Shown: one piece after another, positions 8,493 to 16,796 of the stretch
How positions within the stretch are numbered: the stretch's first letter is position 1
Layout: every line of letters starts with the position of its first letter
Assembly: GCA_039973685.1 (NCBI GenBank)
Contig: JBDWKL010000030.1
Coordinates: 1 to 40,084 of the forward strand
Source of the DNA: Hyphomicrobiales bacterium
GTDB lineage: Bacteria > Pseudomonadota > Alphaproteobacteria > Rhizobiales > JACESI01
DNA: 40,084 bases
Direction: 5' to 3'
Made by a program: the position numbers and the translations under genes
Notes under the pieces: model-generated
What the model was told of the DNA's origin: nothing
Database searches by the model: none
Seen by the model: the letters and a program-made list of their open reading frames with translations, nothing else

Positions 8493-8521
8493 GCTTAGGT
8501 GCATTAACGCTGCACCTAAGC
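8493..8521. terminator. Bidirectional terminator hairpin between aas and matB
   Basis: A perfect 11-bp inverted repeat, GCTTAGGTGCA (8493-8503) and TGCACCTAAGC (8511-8521), encloses a 7-base loop. T-rich sequence flanks it in both directions (GTTTACTTGTTT on plus, TTTCGTTGTGTCTTT on minus). It lies between convergent genes, so it can end both operons. Confidence 0.85.
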
Positions 8522-8523
8522 GT

Positions 8524-10053
8524 TTACTTGTTTGATGAGAACGTGTGCTTGTATTGCTCACGCAGTACGTTCTTCTGAACTTTACCCATCGTATTGCGCG
8601 GGAGTTCATCAACGACAACCAATGTTTTAGGTTGTTTAAACCGTGCGATCTTCGTGCTGATTGCTGCTAAGATAGCATCACAATCCAAAGCTCCGTCTTT
8701 AGCAACCAGCAGGCCAAAAACACCTTCGCCAAAATCTGGATGCGGCACACCGATCACGGCAGATTCCAACACACCCTCTTGCTCATCAAGCAACAGCTCA
8801 ATCTCTTTTGGATAAATATTGTAGCCACCAGAAATGATGAGGTCTTTGTTTCGACCGACGATTTTCAAATAACCATCTTCATCAACCACGCCGAGGTCAC
8901 CTGTGATGAAGAAGCCATCGGCACGGAATTCTTCTGCCGTTTTTTCTGGCATTTTCCAATAGCCTGAAAAGACATTCGGGCCTCTAAGCTCAATGCTGCC
9001 AATTTCGCCATCGTCAACTTTTTGACCGCTCTCAGGATCACAAACCTGCATCTCCACACGCGGGAGTGCAAAGCCAACCGTGCCTGCTTTCCGCTCACCG
9101 TCATAAGGGTTAGAGGTGATCATATTGGTTTCCGTCATGCCGTAGCGTTCCAAAATACGCTGCCCCGTTAGGCGCTCAAACGACTGGTGCGTTTCGGCAA
9201 GCAGTGGTGCACTGCCTGAGATGAACAGCCGCATGTGCTCAACCAATTCTTTCGTAAAACGGTCATCACCAAGCAGTCTGGTATAAAAAGTCGGCACGCC
9301 CATCATCGCGGTCGCATCAGGCAATTGCGCAATCACCTCATCATTGTTGAAAGCGGGCAAAAACAACATGGATGATCCCGCCAACAACGTCACATTGATC
9401 GCGACGAACAAGCCGTGTGTGTGAAAAATTGGTAAGGCATGGAGCAGAACATCGCTTGACGAGAACTGCCAAAGTTCGACCAATGACTTCGCGTTTGAAA
9501 GCAAATTGTCATGGCTCATCATCGCGCCCTTAGAGCGGCCTGTCGTGCCAGAGGTGTAGAGGATAGCTGCTAGGCTATCTGCACCACATTCAGCATTTTC
9601 AAATGTGGTTTCAGCCACCAATGATTTATCATTAAAGGAACCAGCGCTTTTTCCATCCGTCGTTAAAACGCCGAGTGTTTCAATTGCGATGTTACGGCTA
9701 CTTACTATTTGATCAAATGCATCACGCTTGTTCGGATCACAGATGAACAATGACGGCTCCGCGTCTGACAAAAAGTATTCAACTTCATCCGCCGTGTAAG
9801 CTGTATTGAGTGGTAAAAAGACTGCTCCCACACGAACACAAGCCAGATAAAGCATGGCAGCTTCAATCGACTTTGGCACTTGCACGGCAACACGGTCGCC
9901 AGCCTTCACACCACACGCCACAAGAACATTGGCAAAGCGAGCGGAGACTTCCAAAGCCGTGCCATAGCTATAGCGTCGCCCATCCGGCATACGCGCCAGC
10001 AAAGCGTCACTTTGTTTATTGCTCAAAAGCCCGTCAAAAAGATGATTGGTCAT
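8524..10053 (-). CDS. matB: Malonyl-CoA synthetase (MatB-type acyl-CoA ligase)
   Basis: This 509-residue ANL-superfamily ligase matches the usual MatB length. Visible blocks are the AMP/phosphate loop ILYTSGTTGRSKGAMMSHDN, the A5 motif ERYGMTETNMITSNPYDGE, the hinge FFITGDLGVVDEDGYLKIVGRNKD, and the C-terminal catalytic lysine in LPRNTMGKVQKNVLRE. The phrase VGAVFLPLNTAYTADEVEYFLSDAEP is typical of MatB. It converts malonate, ATP and CoA to malonyl-CoA in the cytoplasm. It is the last gene after dctP-dctQ-dctM, 74 bp beyond dctM, with AGGTAGG before its ATG. That resembles rhizobial malonate loci (matPQMAB), but no malonyl-CoA decarboxylase gene is nearby. A related dicarboxylate such as methylmalonate is possible. 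Confidence 0.85.
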   Translation of the reverse strand: MTNHLFDGLLSNKQSDALLARMPDGRRYSYGTALEVSARFANVLVACGVKAGDRVAVQVPKSIEAAMLYLACVRVGAVFLPLNTAYTADEVEYFLSDAEPSLFICDPNKRDAFDQIVSSRNIAIETLGVLTTDGKSAGSFNDKSLVAETTFENAECGADSLAAILYTSGTTGRSKGAMMSHDNLLSNAKSLVELWQFSSSDVLLHALPIFHTHGLFVAINVTLLAGSSMLFLPAFNNDEVIAQLPDATAMMGVPTFYTRLLGDDRFTKELVEHMRLFISGSAPLLAETHQSFERLTGQRILERYGMTETNMITSNPYDGERKAGTVGFALPRVEMQVCDPESGQKVDDGEIGSIELRGPNVFSGYWKMPEKTAEEFRADGFFITGDLGVVDEDGYLKIVGRNKDLIISGGYNIYPKEIELLLDEQEGVLESAVIGVPHPDFGEGVFGLLVAKDGALDCDAILAAISTKIARFKQPKTLVVVDELPRNTMGKVQKNVLREQYKHTFSSNK

Positions 10054-10127
10054 ACTGCCTACCTAACCAAGCCTGCACGCCCTCATTGAATAAGCGAAGG
10101 TTGAAGGAGTGGAAAATTTATCTATCC

Positions 10128-11444
10128 TCATACCCCCGGCCCCATCAACATATCTGGTAAGCCAGTTGCCAACCATGGGAACAAGCACAACAAGATAATC
10201 GCGATCACCATGCACGCAACAAACGGCATGGAACCCCAAAGAATGGTTTTAAGCGGTATATCTGGCGCAATACCGTTAATGACATAAAGGTTCAAGCCCA
10301 CCGGTGGGGTAATGAGGCCGATTTCCATATTAATCGTCAGCACCACTGCAAACCAGTAAGGATCAAACCCCGCCCCTGTTACAATCGGCAGCAATATCGG
10401 TGCGGCCATCAAGATCACTGCAACGGGTGGCAGGAAGAAACCTGCGACCAAAAGGAACACGTTGATTGCCAGCATCAAGACCCACGGATTAACATCCAGC
10501 GTGCCGATTGATGTTGCGATTGATTGCGTGATCGAGAGGCTAGAGAGCATGTAGGAGAACACGCCCGCTGCTGCGATGATGAATAAAATCATCACACTCT
10601 CACGGGTGGAATCGCGCAACACCGTCCAAATCGCCATTGGGCTCCACATTTTGTAGATCACCATGGCAATCACCATGCAAAGGATCGCGCCAACTGCAGC
10701 CGTTTCTGATGGCGTCGCAATGCCGCCATACATGGCATAAAGCACGCCCATAATGATGAAGAGAAATGGCAGGACGCGCGGGAGGATTTCAAATCGTTCT
10801 TTCCAAGTATAGTTGCGAACAGCCAGCGCCTCTTCTGATCCGTTTTTCCACGTGTCATAAATCGACCACGCCATGAACAAGCCAACAAGCACCAAACCCG
10901 GCACGACGCCCGCAATGAACAAGCGGCCAATTGAGGTCTCTGTCGCGATGCCGTAGACGATCATGGTCACCGATGGCGGGATCAAAATACCAAGCGTACC
11001 CCCCGCCGCAATGGCACCCGATGCAACGCCGTCTGGGTAGCCGCGTTTGCGCATTTCAGGAATGCCCATTTTACCGATAGCCGCACATGTTGCAGGTGAC
11101 GAACCAGACATGGCAGCAAACAGTGCGCAGGCACCAAGATTGGAAATCACCAACCCACCGGGCACACGCGTGAGCCACCGCTCCAACGCTTCATAAAGAT
11201 CACCACCCGCCCGTGTTGAGGCAATGGAGGCGCCCATGATGATGAACATTGGAATGGATAGAAGCGCGAAGTTATCGAGTTTACCGAAGAAGATTTCAGG
11301 CATCAATTCAAGCGAACGCATTCCATCAAAGGCGAGCAAGAAACAAGCGGCAACCACAAGCAACCCATTGGCAACTGAGATGCCTGAGAATAAAACTAAG
11401 ATGGTAGCTAACGCGACAAAACCGCCGAGAATGAGAGGATCCAT
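10128..11444 (-). CDS. dctM: TRAP transporter large permease subunit, DctM type (probable malonate system)
   Basis: This 438-residue, strongly hydrophobic protein has the DctM/YiaN family pattern of about 12 membrane helices. Typical stretches are SIPMFIIMGASIASTRAGGDLYEALERWL, MSGSSPATCAAIGKMGIPEMRKRGY, and GLITPPVGLNLYVINGIAP near the C-terminus. It forms the sodium-coupled transport channel of a tripartite ATP-independent periplasmic transporter. Its start overlaps the last base of dctQ, a sign of translational coupling. The position between dctQ and matB suggests malonate or a similar short dicarboxylate as cargo; this is inferred from context only. Confidence 0.92.
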   Translation of the reverse strand: MDPLILGGFVALATILVLFSGISVANGLLVVAACFLLAFDGMRSLELMPEIFFGKLDNFALLSIPMFIIMGASIASTRAGGDLYEALERWLTRVPGGLVISNLGACALFAAMSGSSPATCAAIGKMGIPEMRKRGYPDGVASGAIAAGGTLGILIPPSVTMIVYGIATETSIGRLFIAGVVPGLVLVGLFMAWSIYDTWKNGSEEALAVRNYTWKERFEILPRVLPFLFIIMGVLYAMYGGIATPSETAAVGAILCMVIAMVIYKMWSPMAIWTVLRDSTRESVMILFIIAAAGVFSYMLSSLSITQSIATSIGTLDVNPWVLMLAINVFLLVAGFFLPPVAVILMAAPILLPIVTGAGFDPYWFAVVLTINMEIGLITPPVGLNLYVINGIAPDIPLKTILWGSMPFVACMVIAIILLCLFPWLATGLPDMLMGPGV

Positions 11445-11998
11445 TATTGTTTCTCCTCAAGGCCGAAGGGTTTTTCGTAACCCATCATTATAGACACCAA
11501 ATCTGCAATGAGCTGGAGCAAGAAAAGCCCAAAACCTACTGGCAAAGCAAGGTAGGGTATCCAAAGGCGCACGCCCCAAACCGTGTCCGAGGTCCAGCCT
11601 TTTTTGAAAGCCACGTACCATTGTTCAAAGCCGTAAAACAACATGATGCAAATGACGACAATGGACGCAATCAGCACGACAAACGCCAAAAATCGCCTTA
11701 GCTTCTGGTTCAACATAAGGGGAAGCAAATCCACATTCACATGCCCCCGATGGCGCTGCACATAGGGCAGACCAATCAAGGTCGCTGAGACCATGAGATA
11801 GACCACGGCTTCAGTTTGCCAAATCGTTGATAGGTTCAAAACAAAGCGCACGAAAATCATCTGGCAGGTAATGATCACAGCAATCAAAATCATGCTGGCT
11901 GATACAATCCCGCACAGGGATGACAGGCCGTTGCTGACACGGATAAATGCATTGCCGCCTGTCGGGGAGACCGCAGTTTGGTTCAGGGAACCGGACAT
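11444..11998 (-). CDS. dctQ: TRAP transporter small permease subunit, DctQ type (probable malonate system)
   Basis: This 184-residue protein has four predicted membrane helices and the DctQ layout. These include IVSASMILIAVIITCQMIFVRF, then TEAVVYLMVSATLIGLPYVQRHRGHVNVDLLP, a third helix around LAFVVLIASIVVICIMLFYGF, and a last helix near IPYLALPVGFGLFLLQL. The QRHRGHVNVD segment is the familiar helix-boundary motif of DctQ proteins. It pairs with DctM in the inner membrane. A strong ribosome binding site (GAGGAGG) precedes ATG 11998. A hairpin separates it from dctP. Confidence 0.9.
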   Translation of the reverse strand: MSGSLNQTAVSPTGGNAFIRVSNGLSSLCGIVSASMILIAVIITCQMIFVRFVLNLSTIWQTEAVVYLMVSATLIGLPYVQRHRGHVNVDLLPLMLNQKLRRFLAFVVLIASIVVICIMLFYGFEQWYVAFKKGWTSDTVWGVRLWIPYLALPVGFGLFLLQLIADLVSIMMGYEKPFGLEEKQ

Positions 11999-12028
11999 GG
12001 CCAGCCTCCTCTTCGAATTTTAATAAAG

Positions 12029-12053
12029 GGGCGCGAGATAAAACCTCGCGCCC
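12029..12053 (-). terminator. Intra-operon hairpin after dctP (first TRAP operon)
   Basis: GGGCGCGAG (12029-12037) pairs perfectly with CTCGCGCCC (12045-12053) around a 7-base loop. On the minus strand it lies just after the dctP stop and is followed by CTTTATTAAAATT, which is AT-rich but has only short T runs. It probably stabilises the 3' end of the dctP message or ends most transcripts there. Confidence 0.6.
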
Positions 12054-12081
12054 GTAAGGTCCGCCTATTCAACCCCGTCGA

Positions 12082-13068
12082 TTACTCGACAGAAAGAGCC
12101 ATATCGAGCAATGATTGACCGTTCGGTGTCTGCTCAACAAATGTTTTGTATGAAGATGTCTTCGCAATTTCACGCCATTGCGCGAACTCTTCTGCTGTCA
12201 TGTTTTTGATTTCAACGCCCGCTTCTTGGAACGTTTTAACAGACGCAGCATCCTGCTTCTTCGCTTCTTCTAGGTAGAAGGTTTGCGCTTTTGCTGAAGC
12301 ATCATTAAGCGCTGTTTTTTGTGCGTCGTTCAACCCATCAAAGGCTGACTTGTTGACCAAGAGAGGCTGATACATAAACCACAAAGCGACGTCACCTGCT
12401 GGTGTGTAGCACTTCACTTGTTCAAACACGCGGTATGATGCGAACGAAGATGATGATGTGTTTGCTGCTTGCAAGACGCCTGTTTGCATCGCGTTATAAA
12501 TCTCAGAAGACGCCATGGATGCAATTGATGCACCGGCTGCTGCCAACATTTGTTCAAACGATTTACCAGCTGCGCGGGTTTGCAAACCTTTCACGTCATC
12601 AGGGGATGTGATGCATTTGTCTTTTCCGGCAAAGCCACCAGCAAGATAACCGTGCACGAGCACCTTCACATCATCTTCTGCCATGAGTTTTTCAAGCTCA
12701 CCCATGAAAGGTGATGTGTTCAAACGCGCTGCGTGGTCGTGGTTCTTCACAAGACCCGGCATCAACGTGAGATTGTAAGCAGGACGCTGCCCTGCTGCAT
12801 AAGCCAGTGGCAAAACTGTCATATCCAACTGACCACGAGATAGCGGCTTATATTGCTCCCGTGGTTTGAACAGAGATTTTGATGGGAAAATTTTGATTGA
12901 AAGATCTACATTGGCAGCAGCCACATTGTCTGCAACCATTTGCGCAACCTTGTGACGCACGTCCTTTGTTGACCATTGGTGTGAAAGGCGTAGCTCAACC
13001 GCGTTAGCTGCAAATGTCGTAGCGGCAAACGCCAAACCGACAGCAGTCGTAAGTAATGCTCTTCTCAT
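12082..13068 (-). CDS. dctP: TRAP transporter solute-binding protein, DctP type (probable malonate binder)
   Basis: This 328-residue periplasmic protein has a clear signal peptide (MRRALLTTAVGLAFAATTFAANA, cleavage near residue 23). The mature protein starts VELRLSHQWSTKDVRHKVAQMVAD. The conserved ligand arginine of the DctP family is probably in VKGLQTRAAGKSFEQ. The region usually containing DGQE or similar reads GVLQAANTSSSSF, so the pocket departs from the classical C4-dicarboxylate binders. Ribosome binding site GGGAGGAAA precedes ATG 13068. Genes dctQ, dctM and matB follow in one operon, and a divergent GntR gene lies 140 bp upstream. The malonate assignment rests on context. Confidence 0.9.
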   Translation of the reverse strand: MRRALLTTAVGLAFAATTFAANAVELRLSHQWSTKDVRHKVAQMVADNVAAANVDLSIKIFPSKSLFKPREQYKPLSRGQLDMTVLPLAYAAGQRPAYNLTLMPGLVKNHDHAARLNTSPFMGELEKLMAEDDVKVLVHGYLAGGFAGKDKCITSPDDVKGLQTRAAGKSFEQMLAAAGASIASMASSEIYNAMQTGVLQAANTSSSSFASYRVFEQVKCYTPAGDVALWFMYQPLLVNKSAFDGLNDAQKTALNDASAKAQTFYLEEAKKQDAASVKTFQEAGVEIKNMTAEEFAQWREIAKTSSYKTFVEQTPNGQSLLDMALSVE

Positions 13069-13184
13069 TGTTTCCTCCCAGAAAATTCTTTTGTTTCGGC
13101 AGCACCGAAATTTATAGCCGCTTGACCTAACGTGGCCTCGGTTATTTCGAGCTTTCCATTCTTTGTATTTTCTGTCAACAATTC

Positions 13185-13192
13185 TGTATACA
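13185..13192. promoter_or_regulatory. Candidate GntR (MatR-like) operator in the dctP / gntR divergent region
   Basis: A perfect 8-bp palindrome TGTATACA sits in TTCTGTATACAAAA, 17 bp before the gntR start and about 117 bp before dctP. From memory, the reported Rhizobium leguminosarum MatR operator is built around TTGTATACA, so the core matches. Binding is an inference. Confidence 0.5.
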
Positions 13193-13208
13193 AAAAACCC
13201 GTTGTTGA

Positions 13209-13928
13209 ATGCACAGCTATATGCATAATGCGCTTATGCAAGAATCTCCGGCTCCATCACTTGTACAAAGACGTGCTGATTCCGTTCTTCAAGAACTGGA
13301 ACGCATGATTGTTATGGGCGAATTTTCAGATGGGGAGCGTTTGGACGAGGTCAAACTTTCTGAACGTTTTCATGTCTCCCGCACGCCATTGCGAGAAGCA
13401 TTTCAAAAGCTGGCAGCCACAGGCCTTCTAGAACTCATTCCGCGCCGTGGTGCTTTTGTCCGTCACCCAAAATTTACAGAACTGATTGAGATGTTCGAAG
13501 TGATGGCTGAACTAGAAGCCATGTGCGGACGCCTTGCCTCGCGCCGCGTGTCGGATGCACTTTTGGATGAAATCAAACAGTCAGCTGAGCTATGTGAAGA
13601 AGCGTTATTGCGTAATGATAGTGACGACTATTACGACTATAATGAGAAATTCCATCACCTGATTTATCAAGCAAGTGGCAACAGTTTTCTGCAAATGGAA
13701 GCAGCCAGACTGCATAAGCGCTTAAAACCCTTTCGCCGTATGCAGCTTCGTGTGCGTGGTCGCATGACGCAATCAATGGAACAACACCGCCAAATCGTCA
13801 TAGCGTTAGAAACCGGTGATGCCGCCCTTGCTGAAAGTGTTTTGCAAGCACACGTGCAGATACAGGGTGAAAAGTTCAACGATTTGATGTCGAGCTATTC
13901 AAACAGGCCGATTGCAGCGACAGGCTAG
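13209..13928 (+). CDS. GntR-family regulator, FCD subgroup (MatR-like)
   Basis: At up to 239 residues, it has an N-terminal winged helix-turn-helix (SVLQELERMIVMGEFSDGERL, then LSERFHVSRTPLREAFQKLAATGLLELIPRRGAFV) and an FCD effector domain from about residue 95. FCD metal/ligand residues include the ELEAMCGRLA helix, NEKFHHLIYQASGN and a late histidine in MEQHRQIVIAL. The start is uncertain: methionines 1, 5 and 10 are all possible and none has a good ribosome binding site. It is divergent from dctPQM-matB and probably controls that operon in response to malonate or malonyl-CoA. Its stop is one base from the stop of the convergent kdgK gene. Confidence 0.88.
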   Translation: MHSYMHNALMQESPAPSLVQRRADSVLQELERMIVMGEFSDGERLDEVKLSERFHVSRTPLREAFQKLAATGLLELIPRRGAFVRHPKFTELIEMFEVMAELEAMCGRLASRRVSDALLDEIKQSAELCEEALLRNDSDDYYDYNEKFHHLIYQASGNSFLQMEAARLHKRLKPFRRMQLRVRGRMTQSMEQHRQIVIALETGDAALAESVLQAHVQIQGEKFNDLMSSYSNRPIAATG

Positions 13929-13929
13929 C

Positions 13930-14865
13930 TTACTTATCTTGCGCGATAATTGCCCCGGGATGGCCTACGACGCGAGACGCCACTTCATGGCCTTTTAACA
14001 AGCAATTGATCTCATCTTCACCCTGCAAAAATGCAGCAAGATACCCACCATTGAAACTATCGCCAGCAGCCGTGGTATCAATTACCTTTGACGCGGGTTC
14101 GAAACTCGGGTGCAGGTCAATTGAAAGGTGTGGCGATACAGGGCCGCGAACACCGCGTTTGATCGCGCAGGCACGCCATTCATGGCGCGCGAAACGAGCG
14201 ATCACAGCATCTTCGTCTGTATCGTCATAAAGGTCCATTTCATCATCAATAGACGGCAAGGCGATATTGGCAATATCCCACATTTCACTGATGGTCTGCC
14301 TCGCGACTGATTGATTTTCCCAAAGCTTGGGACGGTAGTTTGAATCAAACGCAATCATTGCATCTGTTGTCTGAGCTAAATGCTTCAAATGATCCATAAT
14401 CCGACGCCGTGCAGATGGGCTTAAAATTGCAAGCGTTATCCCAGACAGATAGTAGATGCGCGCTTCAGGCAAATGCTGGGCTGCTTCATCATGGGAAAAC
14501 AACTGCCGTGCTGCCGAGCTATGTCGCCAGTAAGAAAAGCTTCGCTCGCCTGTGCTGTCTGTTGTTACCGAATAGATCCCAATCAGATGATCAGCATCAT
14601 GGGCGATGAAGGAAGGATCAAGTCCCTCTTCTTGTGCTCTAACTACAAACTCAGCAGAAAGCGGGTCTTGACCAACACGGGTGAAGAAACCAACATTTGC
14701 CCCCTCGCCCATTGTTCTGTTGCAATAGACAGCCGTGTTATAGGTGTCGCCTGCAAAGCCAACTTTAAAATCAGCTCTTGAACCAGCAGGCGATCCATTA
14801 CGCAGCTCAGCCATCGCTTCGCCGATCGAAATAAGGTCGAGTTTCTTTGTTTCGTTCTCAGACAT
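13930..14865 (-). CDS. kdgK: 2-keto-3-deoxygluconate kinase (PfkB family)
   Basis: This 311-residue PfkB/ribokinase-family kinase begins ISIGEAMAELRN and GFAGDTYNTAVYCNRTMGEG, a stretch typical of KdgK. The C-terminal PfkB signature DTTAAGDSFNGGYLAAFLQG contains the catalytic aspartate (AAGD). It phosphorylates 2-keto-3-deoxygluconate (KDG) to KDPG with ATP, the entry to KDPG aldolase in the lower Entner-Doudoroff route. It is the fourth gene of a minus-strand operon, 20 bp after dctM. The divergent arm encodes UxuA, which produces KDG, so the assignment is well supported by both sequence and context. No KDPG aldolase gene is in the window. Confidence 0.9.
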   Translation of the reverse strand: MSENETKKLDLISIGEAMAELRNGSPAGSRADFKVGFAGDTYNTAVYCNRTMGEGANVGFFTRVGQDPLSAEFVVRAQEEGLDPSFIAHDADHLIGIYSVTTDSTGERSFSYWRHSSAARQLFSHDEAAQHLPEARIYYLSGITLAILSPSARRRIMDHLKHLAQTTDAMIAFDSNYRPKLWENQSVARQTISEMWDIANIALPSIDDEMDLYDDTDEDAVIARFARHEWRACAIKRGVRGPVSPHLSIDLHPSFEPASKVIDTTAAGDSFNGGYLAAFLQGEDEINCLLKGHEVASRVVGHPGAIIAQDK

Positions 14866-14885
14866 CTCTACTTATTCGCCACTTA

Positions 14886-16196
14886 CTACTTAAATGAATC
14901 CGGCATCAATGTGCTTGGCAACCATAAAACGATCTCTGGAAACAGAATGATCAAAAGCAGGATGAACAACATTGGAATAAGGATAATCACAACGGTTGAT
15001 AGTACCTTGACCACGTTCAAGCCCGCAATAGCAGCCGAGATCAATAAGCACAGCCCATAAGGCGGCGTTACCAGACCAAATGCCAATGACACGATACCGA
15101 TGATTGCAAACACAACGGGGTGAATATCCGCAGCACCCGCCACCGGCAAGAGAACCGTTCCAAGAATGATGATTGTTGGAATAGCGTCGATGAACAATCC
15201 GAAGAATAAGAACAAGGCCGCGATCACCAAGGCGGTGCCAAATGTGCCAAATTCGTAGCTTGTGAGTAACTCAACAATCAAACGTGGCACATTGTAGAAC
15301 GACAACATCCAACCGAAGGCAGACGCTGTACCAATGGCAAACAACGAGATTGAAGCGAAACGGCCTGTTTCATAGAAAATCCCACCAAGCTGTTTATAGC
15401 TTACAGTACGATAAACAAACACACCAAGGAACAACGCATAGGCAGCCGCGATGATAGCACTCTCTGTCGGTGTCACGAGGCCACCAACAATCCCGCCGAT
15501 AACAAGCACAGGTGTGAGGATAGCAAGCGCTGCCCCTTTAAAGGCGTCTATGAATTCTGCGAAATTTGGCTTACCCGCGATTGGATAATCATAAACTTTG
15601 GCGAAAACATAAACCGTCGACATCAAGGCAAGGCCGATCATCAGCCCCGGTATTGCACCAGCAAGGAACAACGCGCCAACTGACACCTGCATCACACCAC
15701 CCCAAACAACCATCAAGATGCTTGGTGGAATGATCACGCCCATCACAGACGAACAAGCGGTAACAGCAACAGCAAATCTGGAATCGTAACCTTCTTTGAT
15801 CATTGCAGGGATCAAGATTTTGCCGCACCCAGCAGCATCCGCAGTGGACGAGCCAGAGATACCAGCAAACAACATCGACACAGCCACATTGACGTGTCCG
15901 AGGCCACCAGGCATCCAGCCCGTAAGCACGCGAGCAAGTTCAATCAACTTATCGGTGATTTTGCCAGAGTTCATCAAATTGGCAGCGAGCAAGAAGAACG
16001 GCACGGCCAATAGAATGAATGAATTATAAGATTGAAACATCCGATCAAGAATGATGAACGGTGTTAAACGAATGTCCAGTGTTACGATTGGAATAATCGC
16101 AATGCCCAAGGCAAAAGCAACCGGCACGCGTGCCAATACCAACAGTAGAAAACCACCGACTAAAATTGCGCAGGCTAAGCCTGTTGTGAGGATCAT
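14886..16196 (-). CDS. dctM: TRAP transporter large permease subunit, DctM type (probable uronate system)
   Basis: This 436-residue polytopic protein has DctM family stretches: LLAVPFFLLAANLMNSGKITDKLIELA, FAGISGSSTADAAGCGKILIPAMIKEGYD, PPSILMVVWGGVMQVSVGALFLAG, and FGLVTPPYGLCLLISAAIAG near the end. It forms the membrane channel of the second TRAP transporter. It overlaps the dctQ stop by four bases (ATGA), so the two are translationally coupled. The neighbours kdgK, SDR and uxuA suggest import of a hexuronate or aldonate such as glucuronate, fructuronate or mannonate. Confidence 0.92.
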   Translation of the reverse strand: MILTTGLACAILVGGFLLLVLARVPVAFALGIAIIPIVTLDIRLTPFIILDRMFQSYNSFILLAVPFFLLAANLMNSGKITDKLIELARVLTGWMPGGLGHVNVAVSMLFAGISGSSTADAAGCGKILIPAMIKEGYDSRFAVAVTACSSVMGVIIPPSILMVVWGGVMQVSVGALFLAGAIPGLMIGLALMSTVYVFAKVYDYPIAGKPNFAEFIDAFKGAALAILTPVLVIGGIVGGLVTPTESAIIAAAYALFLGVFVYRTVSYKQLGGIFYETGRFASISLFAIGTASAFGWMLSFYNVPRLIVELLTSYEFGTFGTALVIAALFLFFGLFIDAIPTIIILGTVLLPVAGAADIHPVVFAIIGIVSLAFGLVTPPYGLCLLISAAIAGLNVVKVLSTVVIILIPMLFILLLIILFPEIVLWLPSTLMPDSFK

Positions 16197-16687
16197 GCTC
16201 CCGCGCCTTTCGCAGCTTTGTACGTTTGGAATGTTTCATAAAAGCGATAGCCGCCAAACAACATCCATATAAAGCCTGCAATAGGAACAGACACATAAGT
16301 AATTGCCAAATTGGCACGCATCATGACCGAATTTTGGATGTATCCAAACTTCGCATATTCAATGCCGTACCAAGCAAATAAAAGAGCAAACGAGATCAGC
16401 AGAACAAAAACAATGCCGCTTTGCAGCAAAGCACCCAAAGGGCTTTTAGCGTCTGGTAAAACACGAACATCAAAGTGTGTTCCCTCCCAAACGGCGATCA
16501 TCGAACCAAGCATAACCACCCATACAAAAATGAAGGTAGAAAGCTCTTCAGTCCATAAATAAACAGGAATAATGCCTGTGTATCGTGAGATAACTTGCAT
16601 ACCAACGGGTATCGCAAGCGCCATCATTAAGAAGCCCACGAGGAACCTCAAAACCTGACAAAGTTTTTCGAGTGCATTCCCAACCAT
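16193..16687 (-). CDS. dctQ: TRAP transporter small permease subunit, DctQ type (probable uronate system)
   Basis: This 164-residue protein has four predicted helices and the DctQ pattern: FLVGFLMMALAIPVGMQVISRY, then WTEELSTFIFVWVVMLGSMIAVWEGTHFDVRVLPD, then a third helix FVLLISFALLFAWYG, and the last around AITYVSVPIAGFIWMLFGGYRFYE. GGGGGAGGC lies upstream of ATG 16687. It works with the overlapping dctM gene. A hairpin in the 109-bp gap separates it from dctP. Confidence 0.9.
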   Translation of the reverse strand: MVGNALEKLCQVLRFLVGFLMMALAIPVGMQVISRYTGIIPVYLWTEELSTFIFVWVVMLGSMIAVWEGTHFDVRVLPDAKSPLGALLQSGIVFVLLISFALLFAWYGIEYAKFGYIQNSVMMRANLAITYVSVPIAGFIWMLFGGYRFYETFQTYKAAKGAGA

Positions 16688-16748
16688 GATGCAGCCTCCC
16701 CCTAAAACCAGAATATTTTTGAGCTATTTATTGCTACAAAAGAAATTA

Positions 16749-16776
16749 GGTACCGGCAAGAAAACTTGCCGATACC
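16749..16776 (-). terminator. Intra-operon hairpin after dctP (second TRAP operon)
   Basis: GGTACCGGCAAG (16749-16760) and CTTGCCGATACC (16765-16776) form a 12-bp stem with one mismatch around an AAAA loop. On the minus strand it begins about 20 bases after the dctP stop and is followed by CTAATTTCTTTTG. It probably limits read-through into dctQ or protects the dctP message. Confidence 0.65.
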
Positions 16777-16796
16777 CAAAACATATATAGTTTTGA

